A stretch of 64,000 nucleotides of DNA from Haloferax denitrificans ATCC 35960 (GCF_000337795.1 NZ_AOLP01000008.1:62001-126000); one strand, 5' to 3'; counted from the stretch's first letter, positions 26,390 to 35,966 are shown. Numbers and translations: made by a program. The notes: a model not told the origin generated them from the sequence alone.

Positions 26390-28480
26390 ATGGATTCGCA
26401 AAGCAGTGCTGAGTCCGACAAGTGGATCAGCGACGACGAGTGGGAAGCCGTGTCGCCACAGACGCGACGTCGTCTACTTCGAAACGCGTTCGGTGCCACG
26501 GCCGGCGCCGCCGCGCTGGCCGGATGCAGTAGTGGCGGGAACGAGGACACGCCGACGCCCCTCGAAAACGAGGGCGGTGGCGGCGGGAGCACGACGACCG
26601 ACGGCGAGTCGGGCCAGTCGTCGGGACAGACGCTCGACCACATCATCTCGCTCGCGCCGACGAACGCCCGGTTCAACCCCTACGGCAACGCCGCGAACTT
26701 CTCGTTCCGGTGGTACTGGGCGATGTTCGACCAGTTGGCCGTCCACGACAAGGTGTCGAACAAGACGAAGGGCATGGTCATCGAGGACTGGGAGTACGCC
26801 GACAGCGGGCAGGTCGCGTGGAACATCCGCGACACCTACACGTGGCACAACGGCGACGACCTGACCGCGGAGGACGTGGCGACCCAGCTCAAAATCGGCC
26901 AGCTGATGCAGACGGTCCACAAGGGCTACGGCGCACAGCCGCTGTACGAGAACGTGGAGACGACCGGGAAGTACGAGCTCACGTTCGACCTCGTCGAACC
27001 CGACATCAGTCGGGAGATATTCGAGTTCGGCCACATGAAGCGCCGGGCGTGGCTCTGGGCGCACCGAGACATCTGGGGGCAGTACGCCGAGATGTTCGAC
27101 GACGCCACCACCGAATCGGAGCGGACCGCCGCCCAACAGGAGATGATGCAGGCGGTTCAGCAGGACGTCTGGGACAACGCGAACGTCCCGGGGAACTCCG
27201 TCTGGGAGTTCGTCAGCGGGGAGGAGAACGTCGCGCATTTCGAGCCCTACGACGACTACGTCAGCCCCTTCAGCGACGCCGAGTGGTCGAACGGCGAAAT
27301 CACGGGCGACATGATAGACTACAGCCTCGACTGGCACCGCTACCCGAACCAGCAACAGCGGACCAAGGCGATGCAGGAGGGCGTCATCGACGTGAGCTAC
27401 CCGCCGGAGTCGCAGTCCGCCCGGGACCAACTCAAAGAAAACGGGTGGGGGCCGGCCGACAGCCTCTCCGAGGACCAAATCACGCCGCAGATGCGCAGTG
27501 GGGCGATGGGCGTCCTGCTCAACTGTCAGAGCGACATCACCGGCGACCCGCGCGTCCGGAAGGCGATTCACCACATCGTCCCCCGGAAGCCGCTCGTCGA
27601 GTGGGTGCCGGACTACGGCACCTACTGGGTCGAAGACCGCATTCCGTCCGGCATCGGACAGGACAAGGAAGTGCCGTGGTTCGGCGGGAACGCGAACTGG
27701 CCGAGCGGCGACCTCGCGAGCCTCGAACGGTACGCCCACACCGAAAGCGACGTGGACGAACAGCGGGCGACCGAGCTCCTCGAAGCCGCCGGCTTCTCGA
27801 AGCCGGGGAACCGCTGGAAGGACCCCAACGGCGAGAACGTCACCCTACGGTTCTACACGGCGACCTCCGACGAGGAGCCGATGGCCCTGCGGTTCGCCCA
27901 AATCGCGAAGTCCTACTTGGACAGCTTCGGTCTCCAGACGGAAGTGACCGCACAGGAGGCGACTATCCGCGCCGGGAAGACGATGGAGTCCGGCGACTGG
28001 GAGTTGCTGTTCGACAACTGGGGCGGCGCGAAGTCCGGGCCGCCGTTCCTCGGCTTCACGAACTCCTTCCGGGTTCAGGAGTCGCTGTCCGGACAGCCGC
28101 TTCCGAGCAACGACAGCTGGGCGATGGACCGCGTCGTCGAGGTGCCGTACCCCATCGGCGACCCGACCGGCGACCTCCGGGAAGTCGACGTCATCGACAA
28201 GCTCAACGAGCTCCGGACGCAGATGTCGGAAGAAGAGCGCAAACAGAAGGTCGCCGAGGTCTCGTGGATATTCAACCAGTCGCTCCCGATGATGCTCATC
28301 AACGAGGAGGGCGGCACGGGCGGCTACTGGCTGAATCACGACAACTGGGCGACGAAGCCGCCGAACGACAACCTGAACCCGGCGTACCGCTACGAAATCG
28401 TCGAAATCGGCCAGTACTCCTACTGCCAGTACATGGCCAAGATGGGAACCGAGTACTTCCACCCGGCGGGAGGGCAGTAA
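26390..28480 (+). CDS. Opp/Dpp-family ABC substrate-binding lipoprotein
   Basis: A 696-aa family-5 extracellular solute-binding protein with a Tat motif (QTRRRLLRNAFGATAG) and lipobox ALAGC (near residue 45), then a Gly/Ser/Thr linker and the long binding domain (AWNIRDTYTWHNGDDLTAED, PRVRKAIHHIVPRKPLVEW). In peptide importers this binds oligopeptides; bacterial pectin loci also use this family for oligogalacturonides, and the genes around it favour that here (inference). A TATATATA near 26357-26364 is 26-32 nt before the GTG/ATG pair at 26387/26390, so leaderless. The permease follows after a 205-bp gap with a strong hairpin. Confidence 0.83.
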   Translation: MDSQSSAESDKWISDDEWEAVSPQTRRRLLRNAFGATAGAAALAGCSSGGNEDTPTPLENEGGGGGSTTTDGESGQSSGQTLDHIISLAPTNARFNPYGNAANFSFRWYWAMFDQLAVHDKVSNKTKGMVIEDWEYADSGQVAWNIRDTYTWHNGDDLTAEDVATQLKIGQLMQTVHKGYGAQPLYENVETTGKYELTFDLVEPDISREIFEFGHMKRRAWLWAHRDIWGQYAEMFDDATTESERTAAQQEMMQAVQQDVWDNANVPGNSVWEFVSGEENVAHFEPYDDYVSPFSDAEWSNGEITGDMIDYSLDWHRYPNQQQRTKAMQEGVIDVSYPPESQSARDQLKENGWGPADSLSEDQITPQMRSGAMGVLLNCQSDITGDPRVRKAIHHIVPRKPLVEWVPDYGTYWVEDRIPSGIGQDKEVPWFGGNANWPSGDLASLERYAHTESDVDEQRATELLEAAGFSKPGNRWKDPNGENVTLRFYTATSDEEPMALRFAQIAKSYLDSFGLQTEVTAQEATIRAGKTMESGDWELLFDNWGGAKSGPPFLGFTNSFRVQESLSGQPLPSNDSWAMDRVVEVPYPIGDPTGDLREVDVIDKLNELRTQMSEEERKQKVAEVSWIFNQSLPMMLINEEGGTGGYWLNHDNWATKPPNDNLNPAYRYEIVEIGQYSYCQYMAKMGTEYFHPAGGQ

Positions 28481-28561
28481 TCGGACCGAGCGCCGCCGCC
28501 TGAACGCGATTCCGTCGTCTCACCGAAACAGCCATACGTACCAACCATGCGGTGAACTCCC

Positions 28562-28593
28562 CGTCCGGAGGCCGGCGCGAACGCCTCCGGACG
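28562..28593 (+). other. Strong stem-loop between binding-protein and permease genes
   Basis: CGTCCGGAGGC-N10-GCCTCCGGACG: a perfect 11-bp-arm inverted repeat (28562-28572 and 28583-28593). No T-run follows, so it is not a classical terminator. Its place between the receptor gene and the permease gene suggests a 3' stabiliser or attenuator that keeps receptor mRNA more abundant than permease mRNA (inference). Confidence 0.6.
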
Positions 28594-28685
28594 AGACGAC
28601 GGCGAGTCGGGTCGGTCGAGTGCGGTCGAAAGTAGCCCTATTCATAATGATTAAGTGCACACATGAGAGGTAAGAACTAGCAAGG

Positions 28686-30809
28686 ATGGTCGAGAAAAAC
28701 TACTACGTGCGCCGGATAGCGCAGGCCCTGATAACGGTCTGGGCGGCGATCACGTTCTCGTTCGTGACGGTTCGGCTCATACCCGGCGGGCCGATGGATT
28801 ACATCGCCGCGCAGATTAGACAGCGGTCCGGAGGGGCGGTTTCGTCGACCCGCCTCAATCAGATGGTCGAGATGTACTCGAACGTCAACCCGGACAAGCC
28901 GATGCTCCAAGCGTACGTCGAGTACATCGTATCGGTCGCGCAACTGGACTTCGGACGGTCGATCTTCTACGCGGACCCGGTCTGGAACGTGCTCGGACCG
29001 GCGATCCCGTGGACGATGTTCGTCTCGCTTTTCGCCCTCGTCATCGGCACCATCATGGTGTTTCTCATCGGCGGCTTCCTCGCCGTCCACGAGGGCGACA
29101 CCTGGGACGTGGTCGGGAGTTACTTCGTCATCTTCTCCGACGCCGTCCCGTACTACATCGTCGGCCTCGTACTGCTGTTCACGCTCGGGTTCGGCACCGA
29201 GTTCTTCCCCAACGGCGGGCGCTACGACAACGCGCTCACGCCCGGCTTCAACATCGAGTTCATGGCCAGCGTGTTGCGACACGCGGCGCTCCCCATCATG
29301 TCGTTCGCGCTGACCTCGTGGGGGGGTCTCGAATTCCGGGCCCACTGTACTCGCATCATCGGCGAGGACTACGTCGACGTGGCGGAACTCAGGGGACTGC
29401 CCGACAGCCGGATTCAACTGCGCTACATCGGCTGGAACTCGATGCTCCCGATGTACACCGGTCTCATGGCCGGCCTCGCCAGCCTCTTCGGCGGGTCGGT
29501 CATCATGGAGCAGATATTCCGCTACCGCGGCATGGGCTTTTACTTCTACGAAGCCACGATGGCGCGGGACTACACGACGGTCATGGCGGCGGTCATCCTC
29601 TTTACCCTCGTCACCGTCGTCGGACTCCTCATCGCCGACTTCACCTACGGCTTCATCGACCCGCGCGCCGGCCACACTCAGCGCGAGTCCTACTCGCGGT
29701 CGTACCGCGAGCGCCTCCAGCGGTTCCTCAACCGCCTTCGGGGGGGCGCGGACGAATCCGAGACCATCGACGACCGCATCGAAGGGAACCGCATCTCGGC
29801 GAGCGGCGCGATGAGCTTCGACGTCGATAGCTCCGACTTCTCGCGCGGCGAGTACATCAAGGAGCGAATCGACCAGAGCCTCCTGACGCCGTTCCGCATC
29901 ATCTGGACCTCGCCGCGGGCGCGGGTCGGCGCGATAATCCTCAGCATCTTCGGCTTCCTCGGGCTGTTCGGGCCGTACCTCGTCCCCGAGGTCAGGCCGA
30001 TGCAGGGCCCGATTCTCCTGCAACCGCTGGAGAGCATGCGCTACCCGCTCGGCACCGACGACATCGGTCGCGACCTCCTCGCACAGCAGGTGCTCGCGAC
30101 TCGTCCGATGCTCGTCATGATGCTGTCGGGGGCCATCGTCACGCTCGGACTCGCCATCTTCTTCGGCGTCACGTCCGGCTACCTCGGCGGCGTCATCGAC
30201 AAGGTGCTCATGACGGTGACGGACGTGATGATGAACATCCCCGGGCTGGCGCTCGTCATCGTCCTCGCCGTGATTCTCGAACCGAAGAGTCCGGTGTTCG
30301 TCGGGTTCGTGCTGGCCATCGACAACTGGCCACGGTTGGCCCGACAGCTCCGCTCGCAGGTGCTCACCATCCGCGGTGAGTCCCACGTCGAGGCCTCGCG
30401 CGTGCTCGGACTGCCCACGTCGAGCATCCTCTCGAAGAACGTCATGTCCCGGCTCATGCCGATGCTGACGATGGGGACCGTCGGCTCCATGCGGAACATC
30501 CTGATGGAGTCCGTCGGCCTGTACTTCATCGGCGTACTGCCGTTCACGACGAGCAACTGGGGCGTCGTCCTCAACATCGCCCGCAACGGCGGCGCGCTGT
30601 CGGGCATGGACCGCTTCCACTGGTTGCTCGCGCCGATACTGTTCATCGTCACGATGACGTACGGCCTCCAACTGTTCGCGCAGGGGACGGACCGACTGTT
30701 CAACCCCCGTCTGCGCGCCCGCCACGCGGCCACCGTCTCGACCGAAGACATGGAAGGCGGTCGCGGCGGCTCGGAAGGCGGCGACGGTGCCGCGTCCGCC
30801 GCAGACTGA
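28686..30809 (+). CDS. Fused Opp/Dpp-family permease (DppB-DppC in one chain)
   Basis: A 707-aa protein joining two permeases usually encoded separately. Residues 1 to ~330 match DppB (MVEKNYYVRRIAQALITVW, VRLIPGGPMDYIA, EAA loop VAELRGLPDSRIQLRYIGWN near 231). Residues ~385-690 match DppC (SPRARVGAIILSIFGFLGLF, YPLGTDDIGRDLL, EAA loop EASRVLGLPTSSILSKN near 569). A charged ~60-residue linker (SYRERLQRFLNRLRGG...) joins them. One chain would supply the whole channel. It works with the upstream lipoprotein and the two ATPases from 31477. No frameshift is needed: the reading frame is continuous. Confidence 0.82.
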   Translation: MVEKNYYVRRIAQALITVWAAITFSFVTVRLIPGGPMDYIAAQIRQRSGGAVSSTRLNQMVEMYSNVNPDKPMLQAYVEYIVSVAQLDFGRSIFYADPVWNVLGPAIPWTMFVSLFALVIGTIMVFLIGGFLAVHEGDTWDVVGSYFVIFSDAVPYYIVGLVLLFTLGFGTEFFPNGGRYDNALTPGFNIEFMASVLRHAALPIMSFALTSWGGLEFRAHCTRIIGEDYVDVAELRGLPDSRIQLRYIGWNSMLPMYTGLMAGLASLFGGSVIMEQIFRYRGMGFYFYEATMARDYTTVMAAVILFTLVTVVGLLIADFTYGFIDPRAGHTQRESYSRSYRERLQRFLNRLRGGADESETIDDRIEGNRISASGAMSFDVDSSDFSRGEYIKERIDQSLLTPFRIIWTSPRARVGAIILSIFGFLGLFGPYLVPEVRPMQGPILLQPLESMRYPLGTDDIGRDLLAQQVLATRPMLVMMLSGAIVTLGLAIFFGVTSGYLGGVIDKVLMTVTDVMMNIPGLALVIVLAVILEPKSPVFVGFVLAIDNWPRLARQLRSQVLTIRGESHVEASRVLGLPTSSILSKNVMSRLMPMLTMGTVGSMRNILMESVGLYFIGVLPFTTSNWGVVLNIARNGGALSGMDRFHWLLAPILFIVTMTYGLQLFAQGTDRLFNPRLRARHAATVSTEDMEGGRGGSEGGDGAASAAD

Positions 30810-30844
30810 CCAACTCGACCCGGACGGTCGATTTCGCGTCGCCG

Positions 30845-30850
30845 TTTTTT
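30845..30850 (+). terminator. T6 terminator after permease
   Basis: GCCGTTTTTTCCG, a six-T run 35 nt after the permease stop. Likely ends the permease transcript before the tiny gene at 30941. Confidence 0.4.
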
Positions 30851-30940
30851 CCGTTGTCTCGACCCGAGAGCGGCCGTGCTACGCCGTCTCGGGGAAAAGG
30901 TTAACACACGCGCTATCGACCTACCAAACGGACTTCAACC

Positions 30941-31042
30941 ATGAAAGTGGAGAAAGAAGGAAATACGACGCGGTACCTGCTCGGCCTCGTGATACTCGTT
31001 ATCCTGCTCGTCGGGGTGTACTACGGATTTACCATGATGTGA
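30941..31042 (+). CDS. 33-aa single-helix membrane microprotein
   Basis: ATG to TGA encodes MKVEKEGNTTRYLLGLVILV then a hydrophobic run and GFTMM. One predicted transmembrane helix (residues ~13-30) with a charged N-terminus. It lies inside the transporter cluster, between permease and ATPase genes, and its stop abuts the stop of the opposite gene at 31043. It could be a small transporter subunit or an independent membrane peptide; coding status rests only on its clean composition. Confidence 0.45.
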   Translation: MKVEKEGNTTRYLLGLVILVILLVGVYYGFTMM

Positions 31043-31261
31043 TCAGACCAGTCGGTACGCCCACAGAACCACCCGGAACGCGACGGCGACGAACACCAGT
31101 AACCCACCGATTATTCCGAACATCCCCGCCCAGACACCGGTCTGAAGGGCGGCACCAAAGAGAATCAACAGCGCGCCGAGGAGAATCACCGTCGAGGTGA
31201 TGCCGCCGATTTTGGAGCGAACTGTCCGCAGTACGTTCTGTCGCGTTTGCGCTTGCGCCAT
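31043..31261 (-). CDS. Small two-TM membrane protein
   Basis: A 72-aa protein: MAQAQTRQNVLRTVRSKIGG then two hydrophobic helices (about 22-40 and 44-68) ending WAYRLV. A TATA-like ACTATAAG near 31289 is 28 nt from the ATG, supporting this start over a longer ORF to 31486. It is a typical haloarchaeal small membrane protein inserted on the opposite strand within the importer cluster. Function unknown. Confidence 0.65.
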   Translation of the reverse strand: MAQAQTRQNVLRTVRSKIGGITSTVILLGALLILFGAALQTGVWAGMFGIIGGLLVFVAVAFRVVLWAYRLV

Positions 31262-31476
31262 GTCAGCACGGACATCGCGGACGAACTTATAGTTTGCCGG
31301 TATCGCTGGCTGAACCGTCCGAAGTGGCCGAAATTGGTCGAACCCGCTTGCACCGGCGGAAAGTATTAAGTAGGATTGAACGTGATAGTTTCCTACTACG
31401 GTCACATGTTGACGATACGCACGCGTAACGGGCGGGGCCGCTCGCCCGCCGCACGAACCGACGAGAGAGACTGACC

Positions 31477-32538
31477 ATGGCGACACAACACACCAAACAG
31501 CAGATGCCAGACGAGCCGTCGGCCGAGCACAACGTCTTAGAGATAACGAACGCGAGCGTCGCGTTCGCGATGGAACGGGGGGACGCGCGGGTCCTCGACG
31601 ACGTGTCGATAAACGTCCGCCGCGGCGAGGTGCTCGGCGTCGTCGGCGAGTCCGGCTCGGGCAAGTCGATGCTTGCGGACTCCATGCTCGACGCCATCGA
31701 CTCCCCGGGGACGCTCACCGGCGACGTGGTGTTCAACCCGCCGGAGGGCGGCGAACCCATCAAGGTCAACGACCTGAGCAAAGAGGAGCTTCGCCGGTTC
31801 CGCTGGGAGCGCGTCTCGATGGTCGTACAGGGAGCGCTCGACTCGTTCAACCCGACGCTCAGCATCGGCGACCACTTCGTCGAGACGCTCCGCGCGCACG
31901 ACTACGACATCCAAGCGGGGATGGAGCGCGCCCGACAGCTCATCTCCGACGTGCACCTCGAACCGGACCGCGTCCTCGACGCGTACCCCCACGAGCTCTC
32001 GGGCGGGATGAAACAGCGGGCGCTCATCGCGCTGAGCCTCATCCTCGACCCCGACGTGCTCGTGATGGACGAGCCGACCGCCGCGCTCGACCTGCTGATG
32101 CAACAGTCGATTCTGAAGCTCCTCTCGGAGCTGAAAGCCGAGTACGACCTCACCATCGTCATCGTGACGCACGACCTGAGCCACGTCGCGCGCATCTCCG
32201 ACCGCCTCGCGGTGATGTACGCCTTCGAACTGCTCGAACTCGGCCCGGTGCAGGACATCGTCATGGACCCCGCCCATCCCTACACGCGGGAGCTACTCAA
32301 CTCGATACCCGACATCGACGCCGACCTCGACGAGATGGCGTCCATCGAGGGGACGAGCCCCGACCCGCTGAACGTCCCGAAGGGCTGTTCGTACCACACC
32401 CGGTGCCCGCTCGCCGACGAGCAGTGTCGGGCGACGAACCCGGACCTCATCGAGGTGTCCGACGGTCACGGGGCCGCGTGCTTCTACACCGACGAAGCCC
32501 GCGAGACGATTCCCCTCAAGAAGGAGGTCTCGAAATGA
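31477..32538 (+). CDS. Opp/Dpp-family ABC ATP-binding protein 1
   Basis: A 353-aa DppD/OppD-type ATPase: Walker A VGESGSGKS (57-64), signature LSGGMKQRALIALS (~174), Walker B VLVMDEPTAALD (~196), and a C-terminal oligopeptide-ATPase extension with Cys-containing motif SYHTRCPLADEQC (Fe-S-type cysteines in this family). It pairs with the next ATPase, whose ATG overlaps this stop (ATGA) and is preceded by a perfect AAGGAGGT Shine-Dalgarno at 32521-32528. The heterodimer drives the fused permease. Confidence 0.88.
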   Translation: MATQHTKQQMPDEPSAEHNVLEITNASVAFAMERGDARVLDDVSINVRRGEVLGVVGESGSGKSMLADSMLDAIDSPGTLTGDVVFNPPEGGEPIKVNDLSKEELRRFRWERVSMVVQGALDSFNPTLSIGDHFVETLRAHDYDIQAGMERARQLISDVHLEPDRVLDAYPHELSGGMKQRALIALSLILDPDVLVMDEPTAALDLLMQQSILKLLSELKAEYDLTIVIVTHDLSHVARISDRLAVMYAFELLELGPVQDIVMDPAHPYTRELLNSIPDIDADLDEMASIEGTSPDPLNVPKGCSYHTRCPLADEQCRATNPDLIEVSDGHGAACFYTDEARETIPLKKEVSK

Positions 32539-33650
32539 GCGACGACCCCCTGCTCCGCGTCGACGACCTGAGCGTCCACTTCGGTGGCAACGAGGGCATC
32601 CTCGACCGCCTCCTCGGCGACGACAAGGGCGTCGTCCGCGCCGTCGACGACGTCTCGCTCGATATCGGCGAGAACGACGTGGTCGCGCTCGTCGGCGAGT
32701 CCGGCTGTGGCAAGACGACGCTCGGAAAGGCCATGATAGGCCTTCAGCGCCCCACCTCGGGGACGGTCCGCTTCCGCGGGCAGGACATCTGGAAGTCCGA
32801 CCTCGAACCCGGCGACATCCCGTACAAGGAGATTCGGAAGTCGCTCCAGATGGTCCACCAGGACGCCGGGAACTCGCTCGACCCCAACCGGACGATATTC
32901 AAGAACCTCAATCCGGCGCTGAAGAAGTGGCGGCCGGAACTCAACCTCGTCGAGCGCCGCGAACTCGTCCACCAGATGCTCGACACGGTCGGACTCACGC
33001 CCGCGGACGACTACGCGTCTCGGTACCCCCACCAACTGAGCGGCGGGGAGGCCCAGCGGACCGTCATCGTCCGGTCGATGCTCCTCGAACCGGACCTCAT
33101 CCTCGCCGACGAGGCCGTGAGCGCCCTCGACGTGTCGCTTCGGGTGAACCTGATGGACCTGCTTCTCGAACTGCAGGAGATGTTCAGCACCTCGTTCGTC
33201 TTCATCTCGCACAACATGGCGAACGCCCGGTACCTCGCCGGCCGCGCCGACGGCCGCATCGCCGTCATGTACCTCGGTCGCATCGTCGAAATCGGCCCGG
33301 CGGACGAGATTATCAAGAACCCCCAGCACCCGTACACCAAGAGCCTCCTGTGGGCGACCTCCGGCCTCTCGGAGATAAACGACCCCATCGAGACGCCGCC
33401 GGTGCGGAAAATCGACATTCCGGACCCGGAGAACCCGCCGAGCGGCTGTCGGTTCCACACCCGCTGTCCCGAGGCGCGGGAGTACTGCACGTCGAACACG
33501 CCGGACCTCTCGGGCATGAGCGGCCCGTCGGACCGCCACGAGGCGGCCTGCTTCGACGCGCACGACAGAATCGATTACCGGAACAGCGACCCCATCGCCG
33601 ACGACTTCGACATCGACGTCGCGGACGACGCGGAACAGCCGGCCGACTGA
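32535..33650 (+). CDS. Opp/Dpp-family ABC ATP-binding protein 2
   Basis: A 371-aa DppF/OppF-type ATPase: Walker A VGESGCGKTTLG, signature LSGGEAQRTVIVRSML, Walker B LILADEAVSALDVSL, H-loop SFVFISHNMANARYL, and a C-terminal Cys motif CRFHTRCPEAREYC. Translation is coupled to ATPase 1 through an ATGA overlap and a strong Shine-Dalgarno. The acidic C-terminal tail is typical of haloarchaea. Completes the putative oligogalacturonide (or peptide) importer. Confidence 0.88.
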   Translation: MSDDPLLRVDDLSVHFGGNEGILDRLLGDDKGVVRAVDDVSLDIGENDVVALVGESGCGKTTLGKAMIGLQRPTSGTVRFRGQDIWKSDLEPGDIPYKEIRKSLQMVHQDAGNSLDPNRTIFKNLNPALKKWRPELNLVERRELVHQMLDTVGLTPADDYASRYPHQLSGGEAQRTVIVRSMLLEPDLILADEAVSALDVSLRVNLMDLLLELQEMFSTSFVFISHNMANARYLAGRADGRIAVMYLGRIVEIGPADEIIKNPQHPYTKSLLWATSGLSEINDPIETPPVRKIDIPDPENPPSGCRFHTRCPEAREYCTSNTPDLSGMSGPSDRHEAACFDAHDRIDYRNSDPIADDFDIDVADDAEQPAD

Positions 33651-33739
33651 GAGAAACGCCTCGATTGGAACTGTCGTTCAGACGCCGTCGCCGACGCCGA
33701 AACCGGTACGGACACCGACACCTGCGTTCGCTCCCGAGT

Positions 33740-34861
33740 TCACTCCGCGTCATCCGCCGGGCCGACGTCACGCGGGAAACCGTCGGGGACCGACGGCGGG
33801 CGCTCGCACTGCGCCGAGAGTCGGACGTACGCGCCCTTCTCGGCTGACTCGCGGATGCCGTCCATCGCTTCGAGGACGTGGAACCCGAGGTCGCCGCTGG
33901 TCCGGTGGTCCCAGTCGGCGTCGAGCGAGTACGCGAGGTCGACGAGGCCGAGGCCGCGCTGTTGGCCGGGGTGGTCGCGCTCGACGGGAACCTCGCGCCA
34001 CTCGCCGTCGTCGTCGTCGCTGAGGTGGACGCGGGGCGTCCCGTCGAACCGATTGGGGTTGGTGACGCTCAGCGTCCCCTCGGTGCCGTAAATCTCGAAC
34101 CCCGGCAGTTCCGACTCCCAGACGTCGAAACTCGTGAGGAGCGTCCCCGTCGCGCCGTTCTCGAAGGTCACGACGGCCGTCTCGTGGGTCGGCACCGACA
34201 CCGGAATCCGCTCGCCACGGCGCGGTTCGCTCGTTATCTCGCGCTCTGCGAACGGCGTGTTCGCGGTGCCGGCGACCGACTGAATCGGGCCGAGGAGCGT
34301 CACGAGCGACGTGAGGTAGTACGGCCCCATGTCGAAAAGTGGGCCGCCGCCCTCCGCGTAGAAGCCGTCCGGGTTCGGGTGCCAGTGCTCGTGGCCGTGG
34401 TTCGACCAGAACGCCGTCGCGCCGACGGGGTCGCCGATGCGCCCCTCGTCGATGAGGTCGCGGCAGGTCTGGATGCCGGTTCCGAGAACGGTGTCGGGCG
34501 CGACGCCGACGGTCAGTCCCCGCTCGGCGGCGGTCTCCAGAATCGCCTCGCCTTCGGCTTTCGTCGCCGCGAGCGGCTTTTCCGTGTAGACGTGTTTGCC
34601 GGCCCGAAGCGCGGCCGACACGAGGTCGCCGTGGGTGCCCGCCGGCGTGAGCACGACCGCCACGTCGATTTCGGGGTCCGCGAGCAGGTCCTCGGTCGGG
34701 AGGACGCGGGGGACGCCGTACTCGTCCGCCTTCGATTCCGCGCGGTCCGCGTCGAGGTCGGCGCAGGCGACGATATCGAGGGCGTCGAAGCGGTTCCCCG
34801 CCTCGAAGTACACGTCGCTGATGGCTCCACAACCGATGATACCGAGAGTCACGCGCTCCAT
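33740..34861 (-). CDS. Gfo/Idh/MocA-family oxidoreductase
   Basis: A 373-aa protein with Rossmann motif TLGIIGCGAISDVYFEAGN, AGKHVYTEKPLAATKAEGE (EKP) and a C-terminal domain with GGGPLFDMGPYYLTSLVTLLGP. The latter pattern is common in sugar/inositol dehydrogenases of this family. I chose the ATG at 34861: a TATA-like TATTTGAT near 34890 is 29 nt away. The next gene upstream (34932-35966) is a second member with the same orientation and a 70-bp gap. Possible roles: uronate or aldose oxidation (inference). Confidence 0.83.
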   Translation of the reverse strand: MERVTLGIIGCGAISDVYFEAGNRFDALDIVACADLDADRAESKADEYGVPRVLPTEDLLADPEIDVAVVLTPAGTHGDLVSAALRAGKHVYTEKPLAATKAEGEAILETAAERGLTVGVAPDTVLGTGIQTCRDLIDEGRIGDPVGATAFWSNHGHEHWHPNPDGFYAEGGGPLFDMGPYYLTSLVTLLGPIQSVAGTANTPFAEREITSEPRRGERIPVSVPTHETAVVTFENGATGTLLTSFDVWESELPGFEIYGTEGTLSVTNPNRFDGTPRVHLSDDDDGEWREVPVERDHPGQQRGLGLVDLAYSLDADWDHRTSGDLGFHVLEAMDGIRESAEKGAYVRLSAQCERPPSVPDGFPRDVGPADDAE

Positions 34862-34931
34862 ACCGTGGGGGACGCGAGAGAGAATCAAATAGCTGTTGAC
34901 GGCCGCGGGCGCGGGGGAGTCGTCGGGCGAG

Positions 34932-35966
34932 TCAGCGCGCTCGGTCGCCCGCGTCGCCGAGGTCGCCGAGAGGGGACACCGACACCCACTCGCCGCGGCT
35001 GTCCGAGGCCTCGGCGGCGAAAATGATGTCCAGTCCCTTTCGGGCCTCGTCCGGCGGCACCATCGGCGGTCGCCCCTCGGAGACGGCCTCGACGAAGTCG
35101 CGTATCTGGGCGACGTGCGGCCCGTCGGGGCGGGGGTCGGGGAGTTCGACGGGCTGTGTCTCCCCGTTCACCTCGAACAGTTCGACGCCCGTCTCGGTGA
35201 CGCGGAGCGTTCCCTCCGTCCCGTTGAATTCGAGGCTGATGGGCTGTTGGGGCCGCGTCGCCGTCGTCGCCGACACCTGCCCGAGCGCGCCGTCCTCGAA
35301 CCGAAGCGAGAGCGCGGCGGTGTCGGGCGCGTCGATGTCGTGGTACAGCGCGTCGCCGGTGCCGGCGACCCGCGACACGTCGCCGGCGACCCACTGGAGC
35401 AGGTCGATGCCGTGGAGCGCCTGCGTGAACAGGACGCCGCCGTCGAGGGCGGCGCTCCCGTGCCACGACGAGTCGTCGTAGTACGACCGGTCGCGGTGCC
35501 ACTTCACCCGCACGTCGGCGAACACGAGTCGTCCGAGCCGGCCGTCTCGGACCGCCTCGCGGGCGAACTGCATCGTGGGGAACAGCCGCCGCTGGAGGAT
35601 ACACGCGAGGGTGACGCCGGCGTCGCGGCAGGCGTCAACCATGTCGTCGACGCGGTCGGGCGTGATTTCCAGCGGTTTCTCGCAGAGCACGTCGATGCCG
35701 TCTGCCGCGGCGTCGACGACGATGTCGCGGTGGGCCCCGTTGGGCGTGCAGACGCAGACGGCGTCGAGCGCGGCGTCGGCGAACAGGTCGGCGTGGTCGG
35801 TGTACGACGGACAGCCGTGCGTCTCGCCGAACGAGCGAGCGGTCTCTGCGGTGTGGTCCGCACAGCCGACGAGTACCGCGCCGTCGACGTCGGCGAGCGC
35901 CTCGGCGTGGGACCGACCCATGCTCGAACAGCCGACGATGCCGACGCGGACCGGCGTCTCGGTCAT
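34932..35966 (-). CDS. Gfo/Idh/MocA-family oxidoreductase
   Basis: A 344-aa protein: VRVGIVGCSSMGRSHAEALA Rossmann loop, IDVLCEKPLEITPDRVDDMV (EKP), GGVLFTQALHGIDLLQWVAG in the C-terminal domain. Same-strand tandem with the 33740-34861 paralogue but clearly divergent, so different substrate specificity is likely. No strong TATA box could be placed. Family substrates are sugars, sugar acids or inositols. Confidence 0.82.
   Translation of the reverse strand: MTETPVRVGIVGCSSMGRSHAEALADVDGAVLVGCADHTAETARSFGETHGCPSYTDHADLFADAALDAVCVCTPNGAHRDIVVDAAADGIDVLCEKPLEITPDRVDDMVDACRDAGVTLACILQRRLFPTMQFAREAVRDGRLGRLVFADVRVKWHRDRSYYDDSSWHGSAALDGGVLFTQALHGIDLLQWVAGDVSRVAGTGDALYHDIDAPDTAALSLRFEDGALGQVSATTATRPQQPISLEFNGTEGTLRVTETGVELFEVNGETQPVELPDPRPDGPHVAQIRDFVEAVSEGRPPMVPPDEARKGLDIIFAAEASDSRGEWVSVSPLGDLGDAGDRAR

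Noticed and set aside
28677..30725. 682-aa minus-strand ORF
   Set aside because: Antisense to the fused permease; composition of an overlapping shadow frame.
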